This document shows positions 1-11,897 of a stretch of DNA of 64,000 bases, one piece after another (within the stretch, counting starts at the first letter, position 1; the number at the start of each line of letters is the position of its first letter). Origin of the DNA: Hippopus hippopus (taxonomy: Eukaryota > Mollusca > Bivalvia > Cardiida > Cardiidae); assembly GCA_946811185.2 (NCBI GenBank), contig OX328111.1:39854388-39918387 (forward strand). The letters are read 5' to 3'. A program made the translations under genes and the position numbers. The notes beneath the pieces are model-generated. The model saw only the letters and a program-made list of their open reading frames with translations, was not told the DNA's origin and did not search any database.

Positions 1-568
1 AAAAAAACAATTGCTTTTGAAGACGGTGTAGATCAAGATCGGACAGGACAGGGAGTTGGCGTTTATACCGGCCAACCCCCACCACTATAATATAGTTCTA
101 TGCATATATACGTGACATTGTTTTATGAGTGAAAAGATAAATTAATGGAATTTTCAGATTGGTTCCGTTGACCTGCATGTATATTGATGGAAACGGAGTG
201 AATCCGTAAAATATTTTGCAACTTTTCCATGCATGATTTTGATTTTCATGAGTTTTATGGATATAGAGGTGGTTATTAAGCCAGGAAGATCTTATTTTGG
301 TCGTAACTTACCCATTTTTCTTTGACCAAAACCGCAATTATGAATAATTGTTGTGTGATATTTTTAGATCTACTGATGGTTCTTTGTAATATTCTAATTT
401 TAGAAATATTTTTATTGCACACAGTCATGACATTGTTGAATTTTTTTTGAAATTATATTGCTGGAGAAGGACCGATTTGAAGTTGATAGGACTCTTGGCC
501 CAACCCTATTTCACAAAGAAAAAAAACAACAGATGTTTAATGTTCTATCGAATACCTTGAGTTTTACA
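1..568. other. Non-coding, no recognised feature
   Basis: AT-rich sequence with no credible reading frame, RNA gene or repeat that I can match elsewhere in the window. Confidence 0.5.
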
Positions 569-812
569 TGAGCCATGCACTGTGAAAATAGGGGTTAATG
601 CATCTGCAAAATGCATCAACCTAGGTCAGCCTGTGTAGTTCAATGCAGACTACAGCCTGTGTAGTCAATTTTCTGCTACTGAAAGGGCCAATACACATCA
701 CAATTCAGTCATTTACTACACAAAACAGACTTTATGGATCCATGATCATGTGATGACTTGCTTGGTATCATGCATTATGGAGATACATTAAGCCCCCTTT
801 AGCCAGAGTATG
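569..812. repeat. MITE family B copy
   Basis: Begins GAGCCATGCACTGTGAAAAT and ends near CATTAAGCCCCCTTTAGCCA, the inverted ends of a family seen about eight times in the window (also near 5790, 17732, 18462, 50189, 54270, 56158 and 57229). The interior holds a degraded CAGCCTG...CAGGCTG palindrome and the conserved GTGATGACTTGCTTGGTATCATGCAT block. It is non-coding. The sequence from 813 to 1235 has no recognisable feature. Confidence 0.65.
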
Positions 813-1370
813 ACTTGTATATAAGTTGACAATATTAGTTTCCTCTGCCAAGGAGTGCTGCTTTTTTAATTTTCTGTAAAAGTGACAGCCAGGTAGATCT
901 ATGACTTTATGTGAAAAAAAAAAGACACATTTTTAGGGAAAACTTTTGAGCAAAATTTGTCTAAAAATGTGCTTGTTTCAATTGTTTAGGCCTAATGTAT
1001 AAAAGTGCTCAAAACATGTGACAAAAAGAGAAGTTGCCCTCACAAGCCATTTCCTCTGTTGCCACATTGTTCCTTTATGTGATCAGCAAGACTTAAGCAT
1101 CCAACCATACAGTCATATCTATGAATTTCTATTGCAATATTTTTCAATTTCCATTTTTTCTCCCCAGTTCCAATTTATTTTTGTAGTATTTAGGCCCCTG
1201 GCCTATTTACAATAACATAATCTACAATTTATATACAATGAGTGATGCTTATTAACTAAATATTCTTATAAAACAACAAAAGAAATTATAACTAAATTTA
1301 GGAAGCAAACAATATATAAGAAAACATAAATATGGTTTCTATCTTACTATTTGGGATGGGTGGGCGGGTG

Positions 1371-1611
1371 TTTTTCAACAACTTCAAGTGAATTTTGACT
1401 TCCTTACTCGTCGAAACCTTTTCAAACTGTGTGGTTAAATAATCCGCGAAAATTTTGCTCAAATAGATAACCAATCAAATTGCAACACTCAAATGTGTAT
1501 TGATGTTGCCTAGTGACCACACAACCAATGACTATGATAGATAAAAAAGTATGGTGGTACAGGTATACCAAAATCTAATTAAATATTTTTATGTAATAAA
1601 AATCTTCCAAT
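1371..1611 (-). repeat. Direct terminal-type repeat, copy 1
   Basis: Matches 4627-4866 over its whole length except for one extra A in the run after GATAGAT. It lies downstream of the minus-strand RT frame, so the pair behaves as an LTR or a split direct repeat of the retroelement. Confidence 0.85.
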
Positions 1612-1775
1612 TATATTTCTCTATACTTTAGGGAATCAAATTAAAACTAACAAATTTCTGGATTATGATATTATGATTTAAGTTCATTATTTCGACTAAC
1701 CATGGAAGTCATGTATTCAAATATGAAACAATATAAAGTATATCTATACAAATTACCAATGTAAATAGTAATTAC

Positions 1776-1993
1776 TTCCATACCAAACAACAAAAGCTTT
1801 GACCCCTTTGATTTGAAAGCATTTACATATGGCAAATTAAATGTCAGTCATATGTTTGCATTAGATAGGATCGAAAACATTGTGGAAAAAGGCAAAAAGG
1901 CTGTTCACCAGCATTTTTCCTCTCTCCACAAAGTATTCAAAAGGCTTCTTCTTTGTGATAGTCAAAACCAGGGATTGCTTGGTAAAGGATTAA
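1776..1993. repeat. MITE family A copy inside RT
   Basis: Contains the family A landmarks: TACCAAACAACAAAAG near one end, a central ACATTGTGGAAAAAGG...CACCAGCATTTTT palindrome, CAAAAGGCTTCTTCTTT, and TTGGTAAAGGATTAA at the other end. The RT frame ends inside it, and the last residues of that ORF are encoded by the MITE. Confidence 0.75.
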
Positions 1994-3151
1994 ACATTCC
2001 AGCCTTTCCGGTGTCACTTCAATAGTCATTTTTTCAGTATTAAATAGAACTCCTAGAAAGGACATTATAGTGGAAGGCGGACATGCTTTATTTAAGGCCT
2101 CTTCTATTCCACATTTCTGTAGAACTGCTTGAACTAATCGAAAAGCAAATTGAGCATTAGTTTTCTTTTCAGCAGATGCTAAATCATCTAAGTAATTCAG
2201 TACTGAAATTCCAAACTTGAACATGATGAAAGAAAGAGCGTTTGAAAATCTCTGACAGCATAAAGCTGATGAACGGCTCCCCATACTTAAAACAGTATCA
2301 CAAAACACATGTTTTTTCCACCTAAAGGCAACTAAATTATAGGCGGATGGACAAATGTGAAGTTGTCTGTATGCTTTTCTAAGATCAGTTTTGAACAACA
2401 AGCAACCTTGTCCTTTTTGTTTTATAATCTGTATAAAATCATCCACTTTGGGATAAACTAAATTTACCTTTTCCCCAAAATAGAAGTCTTTGGAAATAAA
2501 ATCATTCACTGAGTCACCTTTTGGAAAACTTAAATCAAGAATAACACGTCTTTCAGTTGTATCCTTTTTAGGTAATGAATTTAGTGGGGATATTTTGATA
2601 CCTGTTTCAAAAGGGTTTGATTTGAAAGGTCCAATTATTGCCCTATTATTACTCTCTTTTTCTAAATAATGTAACATGCTGGTAGCATTTTCTGTAGCAC
2701 CTTTGTGATTTTTAACTATTGGCATTTCTGATGAATTGCCTGTGTAATCTTGCTTTAAATTACCTTTATATTCTATAGGAAAACCAAATTCCAAAAGATC
2801 ACATATCTGTATATCACTATAATCTACAAGTAATTCTCTGAGATACTTTATATTCAATCTTGTGTTTACTGGTATTTTACAACCTTCGAAATTAAACTTA
2901 CCTGATTTCTTTACTTCATGATGAACATCTAGCAAAAAGCTTATGTCTTTAACGGGTAAATTCTTTTTTGTAACCTTGCAAATTTCACACTTCTTTGAAT
3001 GCTTTGATAAGTGATTTGAATAAGACACTGAATTTGACACCTCATTTGAATTGGAATATATGACTGTTGATTTTTCCTTTGGAATTGAACCATTCTCATT
3101 GGTATGATTGCTGTGCTGTACAGGACCAGTACTTTCGTTGCAGTTGCTCAA
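1937..3151 (-). pseudogene. DIRS-like reverse transcriptase, 3' truncated
   Basis: A 404-residue frame. After a low-complexity N-terminus it shows the DIRS-type RT series: IIGPFKSNPF, SPLNSLPKKD, ERRVILDLSFP, the FKTDLRKAYRQ motif with a catalytic Asp, the SMGSRSSALCCQRFSNALSF block, and the active-site NYLDD. The last roughly 19 residues come from a family A MITE (1776-1993) that supplies the stop, so the C-terminal RT thumb, RNase H and anything downstream are lost. An N-terminal CEIC...C cluster precedes the RT. It follows the gag-like frame at 3242-3925 on the same strand. It would have copied element RNA to DNA; this copy is not autonomous. Confidence 0.75.
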
Positions 3152-3241
3152 AATGAATTGAGGTAAAAATAAATTTTCTAAACATGTATTTTCTGTAGCA
3201 GACTGATCTGTGATGATCCATTTATTTAAACCATTTTTTAG

Positions 3242-3925
3242 TCACATGTTCATGTGCGGACAGCACGAAGAACTTTCCGGGTGATCTAACTTCTTTTTGT
3301 CTTTAAGCCAACATGATGCACAGATATGCATGGCTAATCTTTGTTTACCTTTGACCACCATTAGGTGGTTTGATTTGTGAAGACATTTGTTTCGTTGATA
3401 ATCCGAACAAAACCAGACTCTTTCATCAGTTGATGTTTTGTTCAAATTACCTTTGTTGTGTGAGAAATTTCTATTATTTTTTATTAAATACTTAGAAAGT
3501 ATTACCGACTCAATTTGTTGTGGATCATCTAGCCAACTCTTTTTTCCTAACTCAATCTCTCTTATCCATGCAGCATAAAATGCCTTTAGACCTGTGAACT
3601 CATAAGTATTACTGTAGTATACTATCTTTTTCAAAAATTCTAATCTACCATTTCGTTCTGAGTTAGACAAATCTTCCATTGTGATAATTTCGAGTTCACC
3701 AGCTATAAACATTTTAAAATCCAAGTCTTCAAATAATAATTTTTTGTTGACAAATTCAAATTGCAAGTGAGCATGTGGCCAGAACTGAGGGAATTTGACT
3801 TTATCAGATGACTTTGCATTGATACCAGATTTTAATCTAGATTTACTATTTTTGAGTTTTGACTTTAATTTTTTCTTTTTATCAGTCCCACTTGATAAAT
3901 CATCTTCATCACTGGATTCCTCCAC
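3242..3925 (-). pseudogene. DIRS-like Gag, C-terminal part
   Basis: A 227-residue frame with an acidic/basic low-complexity N-terminus, then a conserved core (WPHAHLQFEFVNKKLLFEDL; LEFLKKIVYYSNTYEF) and a Cys/His-rich tail (WFCSDYQRNKCLHKSNH ... HICASCWLKDKKKLDHPES) typical of gag-like ORF1 proteins of DIRS-type elements. The tail is a putative zinc-binding, nucleic-acid-binding module. It appears to be the continuation, in another frame, of the ORF at 3979-4485: the reading frame is open upstream of its nominal start to about 3975. A single-base loss probably split one Gag into two. Confidence 0.6.
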
Positions 3926-3978
3926 TGATGAAGAATCATCATCATATTGGCAATAGAACTGATTGAGCCCTAACTTCT

Positions 3979-4485
3979 TTAATTCCCTTTGAACAGCTCT
4001 TTAAGCATATTATCTTTCCTGAGATCATCAATAGTCACATTATCCCGATTCATATCTCTATCGTAATTCGAAGTTTCAGTTTGTTTACCTCTCAAGGCTT
4101 TCACTTTTTGACGTTGAGCCACCAAGTCTTTTTTCAAAGCTTCTACCTCTAATGAACGCTGAATCCTCGCTTCTTCCCTTTTCAAATTCTCCATTTCTTC
4201 TTTCATCGCTTTTATTTCTTCGTCTGTCTCGTCATTTTGATCCTGTATCATTGAAACATCTGGAGATTTGATGATTGCTTTGCTATCAACCGGATATTGC
4301 GAAAGTTGTTGTTGTAGTTGTTTACTTTTCGTCCCATCCGATAATGTTCTTGAGGGAGATATCCTTACTTCTTCCTTTGTTCTTATACCGTCTATTGCAC
4401 TATACATATCGAAATCTATTCCTTGTGCCATGTCCTTGTAGTTACGGCGTGTATTTTGTCTCAATCTTCGTGTAGATAAGTTCAT
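3979..4485 (-). pseudogene. DIRS-like Gag, N-terminal part
   Basis: 168 residues with a basic N-terminus (MNLSTRRLRQNTRRNYK), then a strongly charged heptad-rich region (about residues 85-130) predicted to be coiled coil, as expected for a capsid-like ORF1 assembly domain. It sits just inside the right direct repeat and is the first frame of the minus-strand element. It ends where the 3242-3925 frame becomes open, consistent with a frameshift in one gene. No enzymatic motif. Confidence 0.5.
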
Positions 4486-4626
4486 TTTATGATAACATTC
4501 TCCGCTTTTAATTTTGTAATTTCTATCTTCAGCACTTTGATTATTATAAATTCTATAATTTTGACCACAGTAAAGATCACTAACTGGACACTAACAACTG
4601 TCCTGGCACTTAAATCGACGATCTTA

Positions 4627-4866
4627 TTTTTCAACAACTTCAAGTGAATTTTGACTTCCTTACTCGTCGAAACCTTTTCAAACTGTGTGGTTAAATAATC
4701 CGCGAAAATTTTGCTCAAATAGATAACCAATCAAATTGCAACACTCAAATGTGTATTGATGTTGCCTAGTGACCACACAACCAATGACTATGATAGATAA
4801 AAAGTATGGTGGTACAGGTATACCAAAATCTAATTAAATATTTTTATGTAATAAAAATCTTCCAAT
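4627..4866 (-). repeat. Direct terminal-type repeat, copy 2
   Basis: Partner of 1371-1611, differing by one base in an A run. Located immediately upstream of the gag-like frames, where a promoter-bearing LTR or A/B split repeat would be. Confidence 0.85.
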
Positions 4867-4956
4867 GAGTGATGCTTATTAATGTATGAACATAATACTG
4901 TCTGTAGTCTTTAGCACAGATCTCCATGTTTAAATGGTTCTGAAGGTTAAAGTATA

Positions 4957-5045
4957 TGAAAACATCGTGGGAAAAGGAGAACATGAATGCTGGTTACCAG
5001 CATTTTCTTGTGTCTCACAATGCTCTCTACTCACTTTCAAAGAAA
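4957..5045. repeat. MITE family A fragment
   Basis: Central part only: AAAACATCGTGGGAAAAGGA through GCTGGTTACCAGCATTTTCT to a degraded CACAATG arm. Confidence 0.6.
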
Positions 5046-5382
5046 CTTTCAACCACTTGTATTTATGTAATAAAACAATGCAATTTTAGATTAACTTATG
5101 TAAGTAATATTTTTTTGACAAAATTATTGGTTTAATGCTGTTATAACATACATAAATATCAGTTGTGAGTAAATAAAATTTGCACACTTTGTATTGGAGT
5201 TGAAAGCTGTTTTAACAGCTTAGGTCATATTACAGCAGTCAGTGCATCTATGCACATGTTCCTGGCTTTCTCACGCCAGTACTGACATAATTTTCTTTCC
5301 AAATCACTGATTGCTTTTTCACATGCATCAGAGGTGAGAGGTGAAAAATTGCTGGAATGAAAGTTTGCCTCAATCTGGTTTC

Positions 5383-5445
5383 AAACTTGCAACCACCAGG
5401 TCACGAGTCAGATCCGCTAACCACTGAGCTACCTGGGTCGGCTGA
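5383..5445 (-). repeat. tRNA-derived SINE fragment
   Basis: Read on the minus strand: AGGTAGCTCAGTGGTTAGC (box A-like) followed about 30 bases later by GGTTGCAAGTTTGAAACC (box B-like). The rest does not fold as a functional tRNA. Confidence 0.6.
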
Positions 5446-5789
5446 AATTTGTATAATTCTGACTCCCTGTTGTAGATCTGCTGAATCATACCATGTTTTC
5501 CATATTATCATATTCTAATGATAAACTATGCAGCTGGTATCAGAAGGCATGTGCAATTCAATTTGATTTTTGACTTAAGACTTTAAATATCCTTAGAGAT
5601 ATTCCGGTAAACAGACTACAGGCAGCCTAACCCAAACTCTATTGTGATTTCAACCTTGAAAAAGGCCACTGTTAAAAAAATTAAAGAAAATGTGGAAAAA
5701 AAAAAACTGTTAACTAACATTTTATACATATCCAAAATTTTTTCTAGCCTTTCGCATTATACATTCTTTAATTGAGTCACATATAATTG

Positions 5790-6042
5790 AGTGGCATGCT
5801 GGCAAAAGGGAGTTAAATGCATGTTAGAGATGCATTATTTCAAGCATGCCATCACATAGTTAGGGATCCAGAAAATCCATTTTGTCTCATAACAGAGCGT
5901 TTCATAATGTAGAATGATCCTTGGACTTGTGGAAAATTGACGAATAGCAAAACATTTGATGCAGGCTGTGCAGGCTGCCATGGGTCAATATGTTTAGCAG
6001 GTGCATTTGAGATTTCGACAAACTTTTCACAGAGCATGGCTC
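5790..6042. repeat. MITE family B copy
   Basis: Inverted relative to the copy at 569. It begins GGCATGCTGGCAAAAGGGAG and ends TTTTCACAGAGCATGGCTCA, with the CCTTGGACTTGTGGAAAATTGA block inside. Confidence 0.65.
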
Positions 6043-6135
6043 AATTTGCTGTCTGAAAACACTTTTATATGGACAGGTCTGAAATTTGTTGTTGTCATTA
6101 AGAGATAACAGTACTTTGTTCCATTTTTCTACCCT

Positions 6136-6327
6136 TTAACCCTTGTCCTGCTAAATAACTAAGATGAAATGTTCAATTCGATAGTAAAAATCCAAATCTT
6201 GCTACATGTATTTCAAAGTTGTGTTTTGGGGAACAATATCTCCTTATTGGACATTCTGTGCAGTCTGATCTTGATCTAGAGTGTCCGCTAAAGGTCAGTG
6301 AGTTGCGCTTAGCAGCCTAAGGGTTAA
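6136..6327. repeat. MITE family C copy
   Basis: Ends TTAACCCTTGTCCTGCTAA and CTTAGCAGCCTAAGGGTTAA are inverted repeats beginning with TTAA. The interior holds GCAGTCTGATCTTGATC and GTCCGCTAAAGGTCAGTGAG, shared with copies at 11692, 17346, 54028 and 55831. Confidence 0.7.
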
Positions 6328-6679
6328 TTGTTTATTTTATGACTTTTCAGATGTCAACATGGACTGGACAATGCTCTGTTACAACAGCTTGAAGATAGAG
6401 GTGGGTTGAAGTTATCATTCAGTTTTTCTTTGCTAGGATGAAACCATTCTTATCATAACTCAAGACCAGGTGGGTTCTGACAAGAAAGGTTTCAAGTTTT
6501 TTCAATTTAAATCCATCCTATAAAGTTGCTTTGTCTTGTTTATACATTTTATATAAAATTTGCAGTAAGTTTTTGTCTTTACATGTTTTACCATTATTTG
6601 AATGTGCTTTGTCTCGTGCATTTACGTTTCATAAGAATTCAGGGTATTTTTTATTATATTTGTCTTGATCATGCTTTGA

Positions 6680-8125
6680 AAATACTTGTGGTTTATGTTT
6701 AACTTATGACAGGTTTAGTAAATTTTTGATTATAGGTTTTTCTTCCTTTTATGTTGGTGTTGTAATGCAATATAAATGTTGGTTGTTGTTTGTCTTTGTC
6801 TCATACTTCATGTTTGTGTTGTAATATGATATGAATGTTGGTTGTTGTTTGTATTGTCTTGTATATTTGCTTGAAACTTGCTTTTTTTTCTTATATGTGT
6901 ATAGACATCACATGTTTTTATTTGTTTACTAACCATGTCTTGTTTTTTTTTGGTAGCTTTATTTCTTTATTGTGTTTTATATGTTATATATAGATTTCAG
7001 GTTAGCTTTCTAAACCTGCCATGGTTTTTTTTGGTTTAAACTTGCTTTTTTTTTTTATATGTGTATAGACATTACATAATGTTTGTATTTGTTTACTAAC
7101 CGTGTCTTTTTTGTTTTGGTAGCTTTATTTCTTTATTGTGTTTTATATGTTATATAGATCGATCTATAGATTTCAGGGTGTTTTGTATTAGCTTTCTAAA
7201 CCTGTCATGTTTTTTTTTCTTTGATGCTTTACTTCTTTATTGTATTTCTTATGTGACATAGATGTAGTTCTTTACGTTTCTGATTTAATATAGATTTAAG
7301 GTGTTGTTCATTTTCTAATCATGTCTTGTTTTCCTTTTTTCTTTCTTTACTTTCTAATGTAATATAGATATCTGGTAGTGTTTGTTTTCTTGCCATGGCT
7401 TGTTTTTTTTTCTATGTAGCTTTCCTTCTCTGTTGTATTTCTTATGCTTTCTTATGCAATATAGATTTCGGTTAGTGTTTGCATTTGTTTTCTTACCATG
7501 TTTGTTTTTTTTAGCTTTACTTCTTTATTGTGTTTCTTATGTTATATAGATATGAGGTAGTGTTTATATTCGTTATTTGTTTTCTTACCACGTCTTTTTT
7601 TGTAGGTTTACTTCTTTTTATGTGTTTATGTAATATAGATATCCAGTACATGTAGTGTTTGTTTATGTTCTCTAACCATGTCTTGATTTTCTTTATAGAT
7701 TTACTTTTCTTTAATGTATCGCTTATCTAATATAGAGTTCAGGTAGTGTTTGTATTTGTTTTCTAACCATGTCTTGATTTTCTTTATAGCTTTACTTCTT
7801 TAATGTATCTCTTATCTAATACAGATTTCAGGTAGTGTTTTGTTTGTTTTCTAACCATGTCTTCATTTTCTTTATAGCTTTATTTCTTTAATGTATCTTT
7901 TATCTAATATAGATTTCAGGTAGTGTTTGTATTTGTTTTCTAACCATGTCTTGATTTTCTTTATAGCTTTACTTCTTTAATGTATCTCTTATCTAATATA
8001 GATTTCAGGTAGTGTTTGTATTTGTTTTCTAACCATGTCTTGATTTTCTTTATAGCTTTACTTCTTTAATGTATTTCTTATCTAATATAGATTTCAGGTA
8101 GTGTTTTGTTTTCTAACCATGTCCT
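6680..8125. repeat. T-rich tandem array, 88-89 bp unit
   Basis: In the best part (7741-8125) the block AGGTAGTGTTTGTATTTG recurs at 7741, 7830, 7918, 8007 and 8096, a period of 88-89 bp. The unit also has TTCTAACCATGTCTTGATTT, a pyrimidine stretch ending TTTATAG and TAATGTATCTCTTATCTAATA. Units become more diverged towards 6700. No coding content. Confidence 0.8.
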
Positions 8126-8192
8126 TTTTTTTTGTAAGATTACAGTACTTCCTTATCATGTTTCTTATGTTAATAAACATCAGGTAGTAATT

Positions 8193-8368
8193 GAAAGTCA
8201 TTGCGACAGGATTCGTTCTTCATGTACGAAAGTCATTGCGACAGGATTCGTTCCTCATGTACGAAAGTCATTGCGACAGGATTTGTTCCTGTTGTACGAA
8301 AGTCATTGCGACAGGATTCGTTCCTCTTGTACGAAAGTCATTGTAACAGGATTCATCCCTCTCTCACT
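8193..8368. repeat. 35-bp minisatellite, five units
   Basis: GAAAGTCATTGCGACAGGAT starts at 8193, 8228, 8263, 8298 and 8333. The following segment to about 8440 (CTCTCACTGCTGATCATTGT, GACGATGGTTATGTGGGAAA) recurs once at 11250-11345 with a single copy of the minisatellite core, so the array grew inside a dispersed repeat. From about 8470 to 9190 there is no recognisable feature. Confidence 0.85.
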
Positions 8369-9213
8369 GCTGATCATTGTTTCGACGATGGTTATGTGGG
8401 AAAGCAGCCATTGCTTGGAAAGATCAGTTGTGTACAGTGCTGTCACCACATCTGTAGCCTAGGAATTGGTCAGCAATAATATTCCCGATATGGTCAGGTG
8501 TATAGAAAAAGATATAAGGCCTCATGCTTTTTCTGTTACAGTTTTTGCAGGTAATAGCAGTACTGTCGCAGCATTTAAATCCCATGGACTGTGAGAAACC
8601 TGGATCCAATTAAATTACTTTCACCAGCGTCTTTTCTAAAGACTCTCATGCCAGGGCACATCTGAAGACATTTCCAACCATACCTGATGTAGCATCTGAA
8701 TCACCAGGTAATACAGGTAATTGCAGGCTATTGACATGCCTACAAAAACATAAACCACTGAGCAGCTACACTGTGCTAAGTGAACAGTCTTGTTTGATTT
8801 AGAGTAAGTATGAAACAGTGCATGATATGTTAGTATGTGGAAAAGGGCTTTTTTGTATGTAAGGTAAATAAAACCATATAAGCAGCTGATGATAAATTTG
8901 ACCTACTTGGAATGTGATTTGTTCCTAACTTTAATTCTTTTTTCTATTTTCAGGTCAAACAGAATGATGAAACTTCGTAGAAACCAGACAAACATGGAAT
9001 GTTTGATTTTTACTACAGAAGAGCTAATGTGAAAATATCAATTTTCAAAGGACCAGGGATTGAGAGATGGATTGCAAAGAGGTACAAGGTCATTTATTAA
9101 ATGAAAGATTAGTTTTAAAAAAAGTCAAGGATCTGGTAATACACCCATCATCCTGTGCTTTTTACAAAAGCTGTATTATGATTTAATTAATCCTTTATGG
9201 AACAATTGCAAGT

Positions 9214-9858
9214 TTTAACAACCCTCAGCAAGAAGTGTTTTGAAAACATTGGGGGAAAAAAAGAGAAATGTTATATAATAATACTAGTAAAAAGCATTTT
9301 TTCCTTTTTGAGCGTTCACTACCATTTCAAAAACGAAATTCAAATTTTGAGTCCCATTTATTTGTTGCCAAAAATGCTCTTGGTGAGGGGAGGTCTAAAA
9401 TGTTGCCTTTTTGTAAAGATTAAAAAAATAAAAGAAAGAAACAGTTAAAGAAACAAGAAGTGTATTGAAAATACTGAAAAAAAAAAGAGGAGAAACAGCA
9501 TTTTGTCCTTTTCCCAAAATGTTTTCTACCTTTTCAAAACTTATTTCTGTTTTTATATCCCACTTATTTGTCATCTACAAATGGTTTCAGTTAGCAGGGA
9601 GGTTTGAAATTTTTTCTTTTTGTATAGAATTGAACCTTTACCAAACAATCTCTGGTTTTTACGACCCTGAGATAGAAGCCTTTTGAAAACATTGTGGAAA
9701 AAGGAGAAAATGCTGGTAACCAGCATTTTCTCCTTTTCCCACAATGTTTTCTACCCTGCTGGAAACAAATTTCAGTTTTTGAGTTACGTTTATTTTGTCA
9801 TCTGCAAGTACTTTCAATTTGGACCAGTCAAAAATTTTGTGGTTTGGTAAAGAGTTAA
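9214..9858. repeat. MITE family A cluster
   Basis: Two degraded copies (about 9214-9400 and 9455-9600) and one well-preserved copy at 9632-9858. The good copy runs from ACCTTTACCAAACAATC through a palindrome centred near 9719 (GCTGGTAACCAGC) to GGTTTGGTAAAGAGTTAA. Confidence 0.8.
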
Positions 9859-10058
9859 AAAAAAATAAATGGTCAACTCTTTCAGTGAATGGGCAAAATC
9901 AGGGACTTTTGTGGACGGTATAGACCAAAGATCAGGCTGCATAGATGTGGACATACAATGACTGCTTGAAGTTTTATTTTCATCCATCTGAAAAGGCATA
10001 AATGTATTCATTTGATCATGCTATGTCTGTTGTCCATTGTACAATGTCTGTCATCCAA

Positions 10059-11060
10059 GTATCAACAGTTACCTTGTGTATACTCTAAAGGCCACATTTT
10101 TAGTCAGATTCTCATAAAAATTAGTAAGAATGTTTGTCTTGGTAATATATCGGACATGTGAGTGTAGAATTGGTAATATATGGTCAAACAGTAGGTCACT
10201 TGGTCAAACCTTGTGTGCACTTTAGATAGAGGCCACATTTTCAGTCAGATTCTCATGAAAGTTGGTTAGGATGTTTGTCTGGAAAAGTTTGAAACTGGGT
10301 TATATTAAGTCAAACCCAATTTCAAACTTGTCACTTGTCACTGAGACTTTTAGAAAAACCTTGCGTGCATTCTAGAGGCCACATTTGAAGCCGGATACCC
10401 TTAAATGTTGGTTAGAAAGTTTGTCTAAAAATTTTTTTAAAGAAGTATGAATTTGGGTCATGTTGGGTCAAACAGTAGGTCACTAGGACAAATCTTTGTA
10501 AAACCTTGTGTGCACTCTAGAGGCCACATTTTCAGTCAGATGCTCATGATATTTGGTAATTACGTTTGTCTTTATAATTCCTTAAAGAAATTTGAAATTG
10601 GGTCATGTTTGGGTATATAGTAGGTCACTGGGGCATTTTTTTGAGATACCTTGTGTGCTCTCCAGAGGCCTCTTTTTCAGCCAGATACTCATGAAATGTG
10701 GTCATTTTTTTTTTGTCTTAATGATATTTAGTATGAATTTGAAATGGGCCATGTCCGGTCAAAAAATAAGTGAATGGGACAAATCATAGAAAAACCTTGT
10801 GTGTACTCTAGGGGCTACATGTTCAGTTCAGGCTTATGAAAATTGGTCAGAATGTTTATCTAGATGATAAATTATATCAGACAAGGCCTAAATTTGGTCA
10901 TGTAGGATCAAAATTTAGGTCACTTGGACAAATCTTAGAAAAATCTTGTATGCATGCGTAGAGGTCACATTTTAAGTCTCATACTCATGAAACATGGTCA
11001 GACTGTTTGCATTGATAATATCTCTCACAAGGTAAAAAATAGGCCACATCAGTCATAAAG
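10059..11060. repeat. Diverged satellite, about 135-150 bp unit
   Basis: The phrase CCTTGTGTGCACTCTAGAGG followed by CCACATTTTCAGTCAGAT recurs near 10073, 10209, 10359, 10504, 10646, 10793 and 10944. Each unit also carries CTCATGAAA...GGT...TGTTTGTCT and GGTCAAACAGTAGGTCAC. Confidence 0.8.
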
Positions 11061-11239
11061 TAGGCGACTAACAATCAATTGTTTTACATCATCTCAATCA
11101 GTATCTCTTCAGCTTTATCAGCCCAAGACAACTTTACTTAGGTGAGTGCTTTAGGACCCTCTTGTTCTTTCATTTGAGGCAAAATTCAATTATCATCTGT
11201 GAATGCTCTCAACTTTGACGGCTCAGTCAATTTCTTTCC

Positions 11240-11360
11240 GAGGATTGATGATAGTCATTGCGACAGGATTCATTCCTCTCTCACCGCTGATTGTTGTTTC
11301 GACGATGGTTATGTGGGAAAGCAGCCAGTGGCTCGGAAAGAATATTGTGTGGAGTACTGG
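11240..11360. repeat. Dispersed repeat matching 8333-8440
   Basis: GTCATTGCGACAGGATTCAT, TCTCACCGCTGATTGTTG and GACGATGGTTATGTGGGAAA match the segment that ends the 35-bp minisatellite. It is followed by an (AACC)n run at 11399-11426 and a family A MITE end at about 11419-11466. Confidence 0.65.
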
Positions 11361-11691
11361 TAACAGAAACTCCAGGAAAGCATGGATAGGTGCACCATAC
11401 AACCAACCAACCAACCAACCAACTCAACTTTGACAGGTCTAAAAGTTTGTCATTGGGTAAAGGGTTGAATATACTATGGACCTTTTGGAACATGGACATG
11501 TACTTTACAAAATGGGAATATAATTTAATGATTAAAACAAAGCTGTTAGCAGATTCAGTGCAAATTGAATACCAGCATGTTCTCCTTTACCAACTACGTT
11601 TTCATAGGCCTTCATTCCAAGGGTCGTCAAAACTTAAGTTTTGATAAAGGTTTAAAGCCCAACTAGTTGCCAAAAGTAAACAAAGCGGATG

Positions 11692-11897
11692 TTAACCCTT
11701 AGGCTGCTAAGCTGCTATGTGCACTGCGAACAATGAAGATCAAGATGAGACAGCACAGAACATGCAGTCTGATCTTGGATCTACACTGTCTAATAAGGAG
11801 CTATTTTTCCTCTGAAAATTACTTTGAAATGGTGACATTTGCATTTTACTATTGGCTTTAAAGTTTTATTAAACTTGTTTTGCAGGTTAAGGGTTAA
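11692..11897. repeat. MITE family C copy
   Basis: TTAACCCTTAGGCTGCTAAG at one end and GGTTAAGGGTTAA at the other; inverted relative to the 6136 copy. The central CAGTCTGATCTTGGATCTAC arm is preserved. Confidence 0.7.

Larger units (their letters stand above)
1236..4882 (-). mobile_element. DIRS-like retroelement, internally deleted
   Basis: A minus-strand retroelement defined by near-identical direct repeats (1371-1611 and 4627-4866) around gag-like and reverse-transcriptase frames. A 20-bp sequence, CAATGAGTGATGCTTATTAA, occurs at 1236-1255 and again at 4863-4882, directly against the right repeat, so it may mark the outer boundary or be part of a split-repeat architecture. DIRS-order elements normally also carry RNase H, a methyltransferase-like domain and a tyrosine recombinase. 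None is found here: the frame is cut in the RT by a MITE at 1776-1993. Near-identity of the repeats argues for recent activity. Assignment rests on the RT and gag style, not on a recombinase. Confidence 0.6.

Noticed and set aside
1018..1215. 65-residue plus ORF
   Set aside because: No family pattern, no start context and AT-rich flanks; chance frame.
4482..4730. 82-residue minus ORF next to the DIRS-like gag
   Set aside because: Lies largely within the direct repeat and shows no protein-like pattern.
8193..8368. CRISPR-like regular repeats
   Set aside because: Direct tandem units without unique spacers, in an animal genome.
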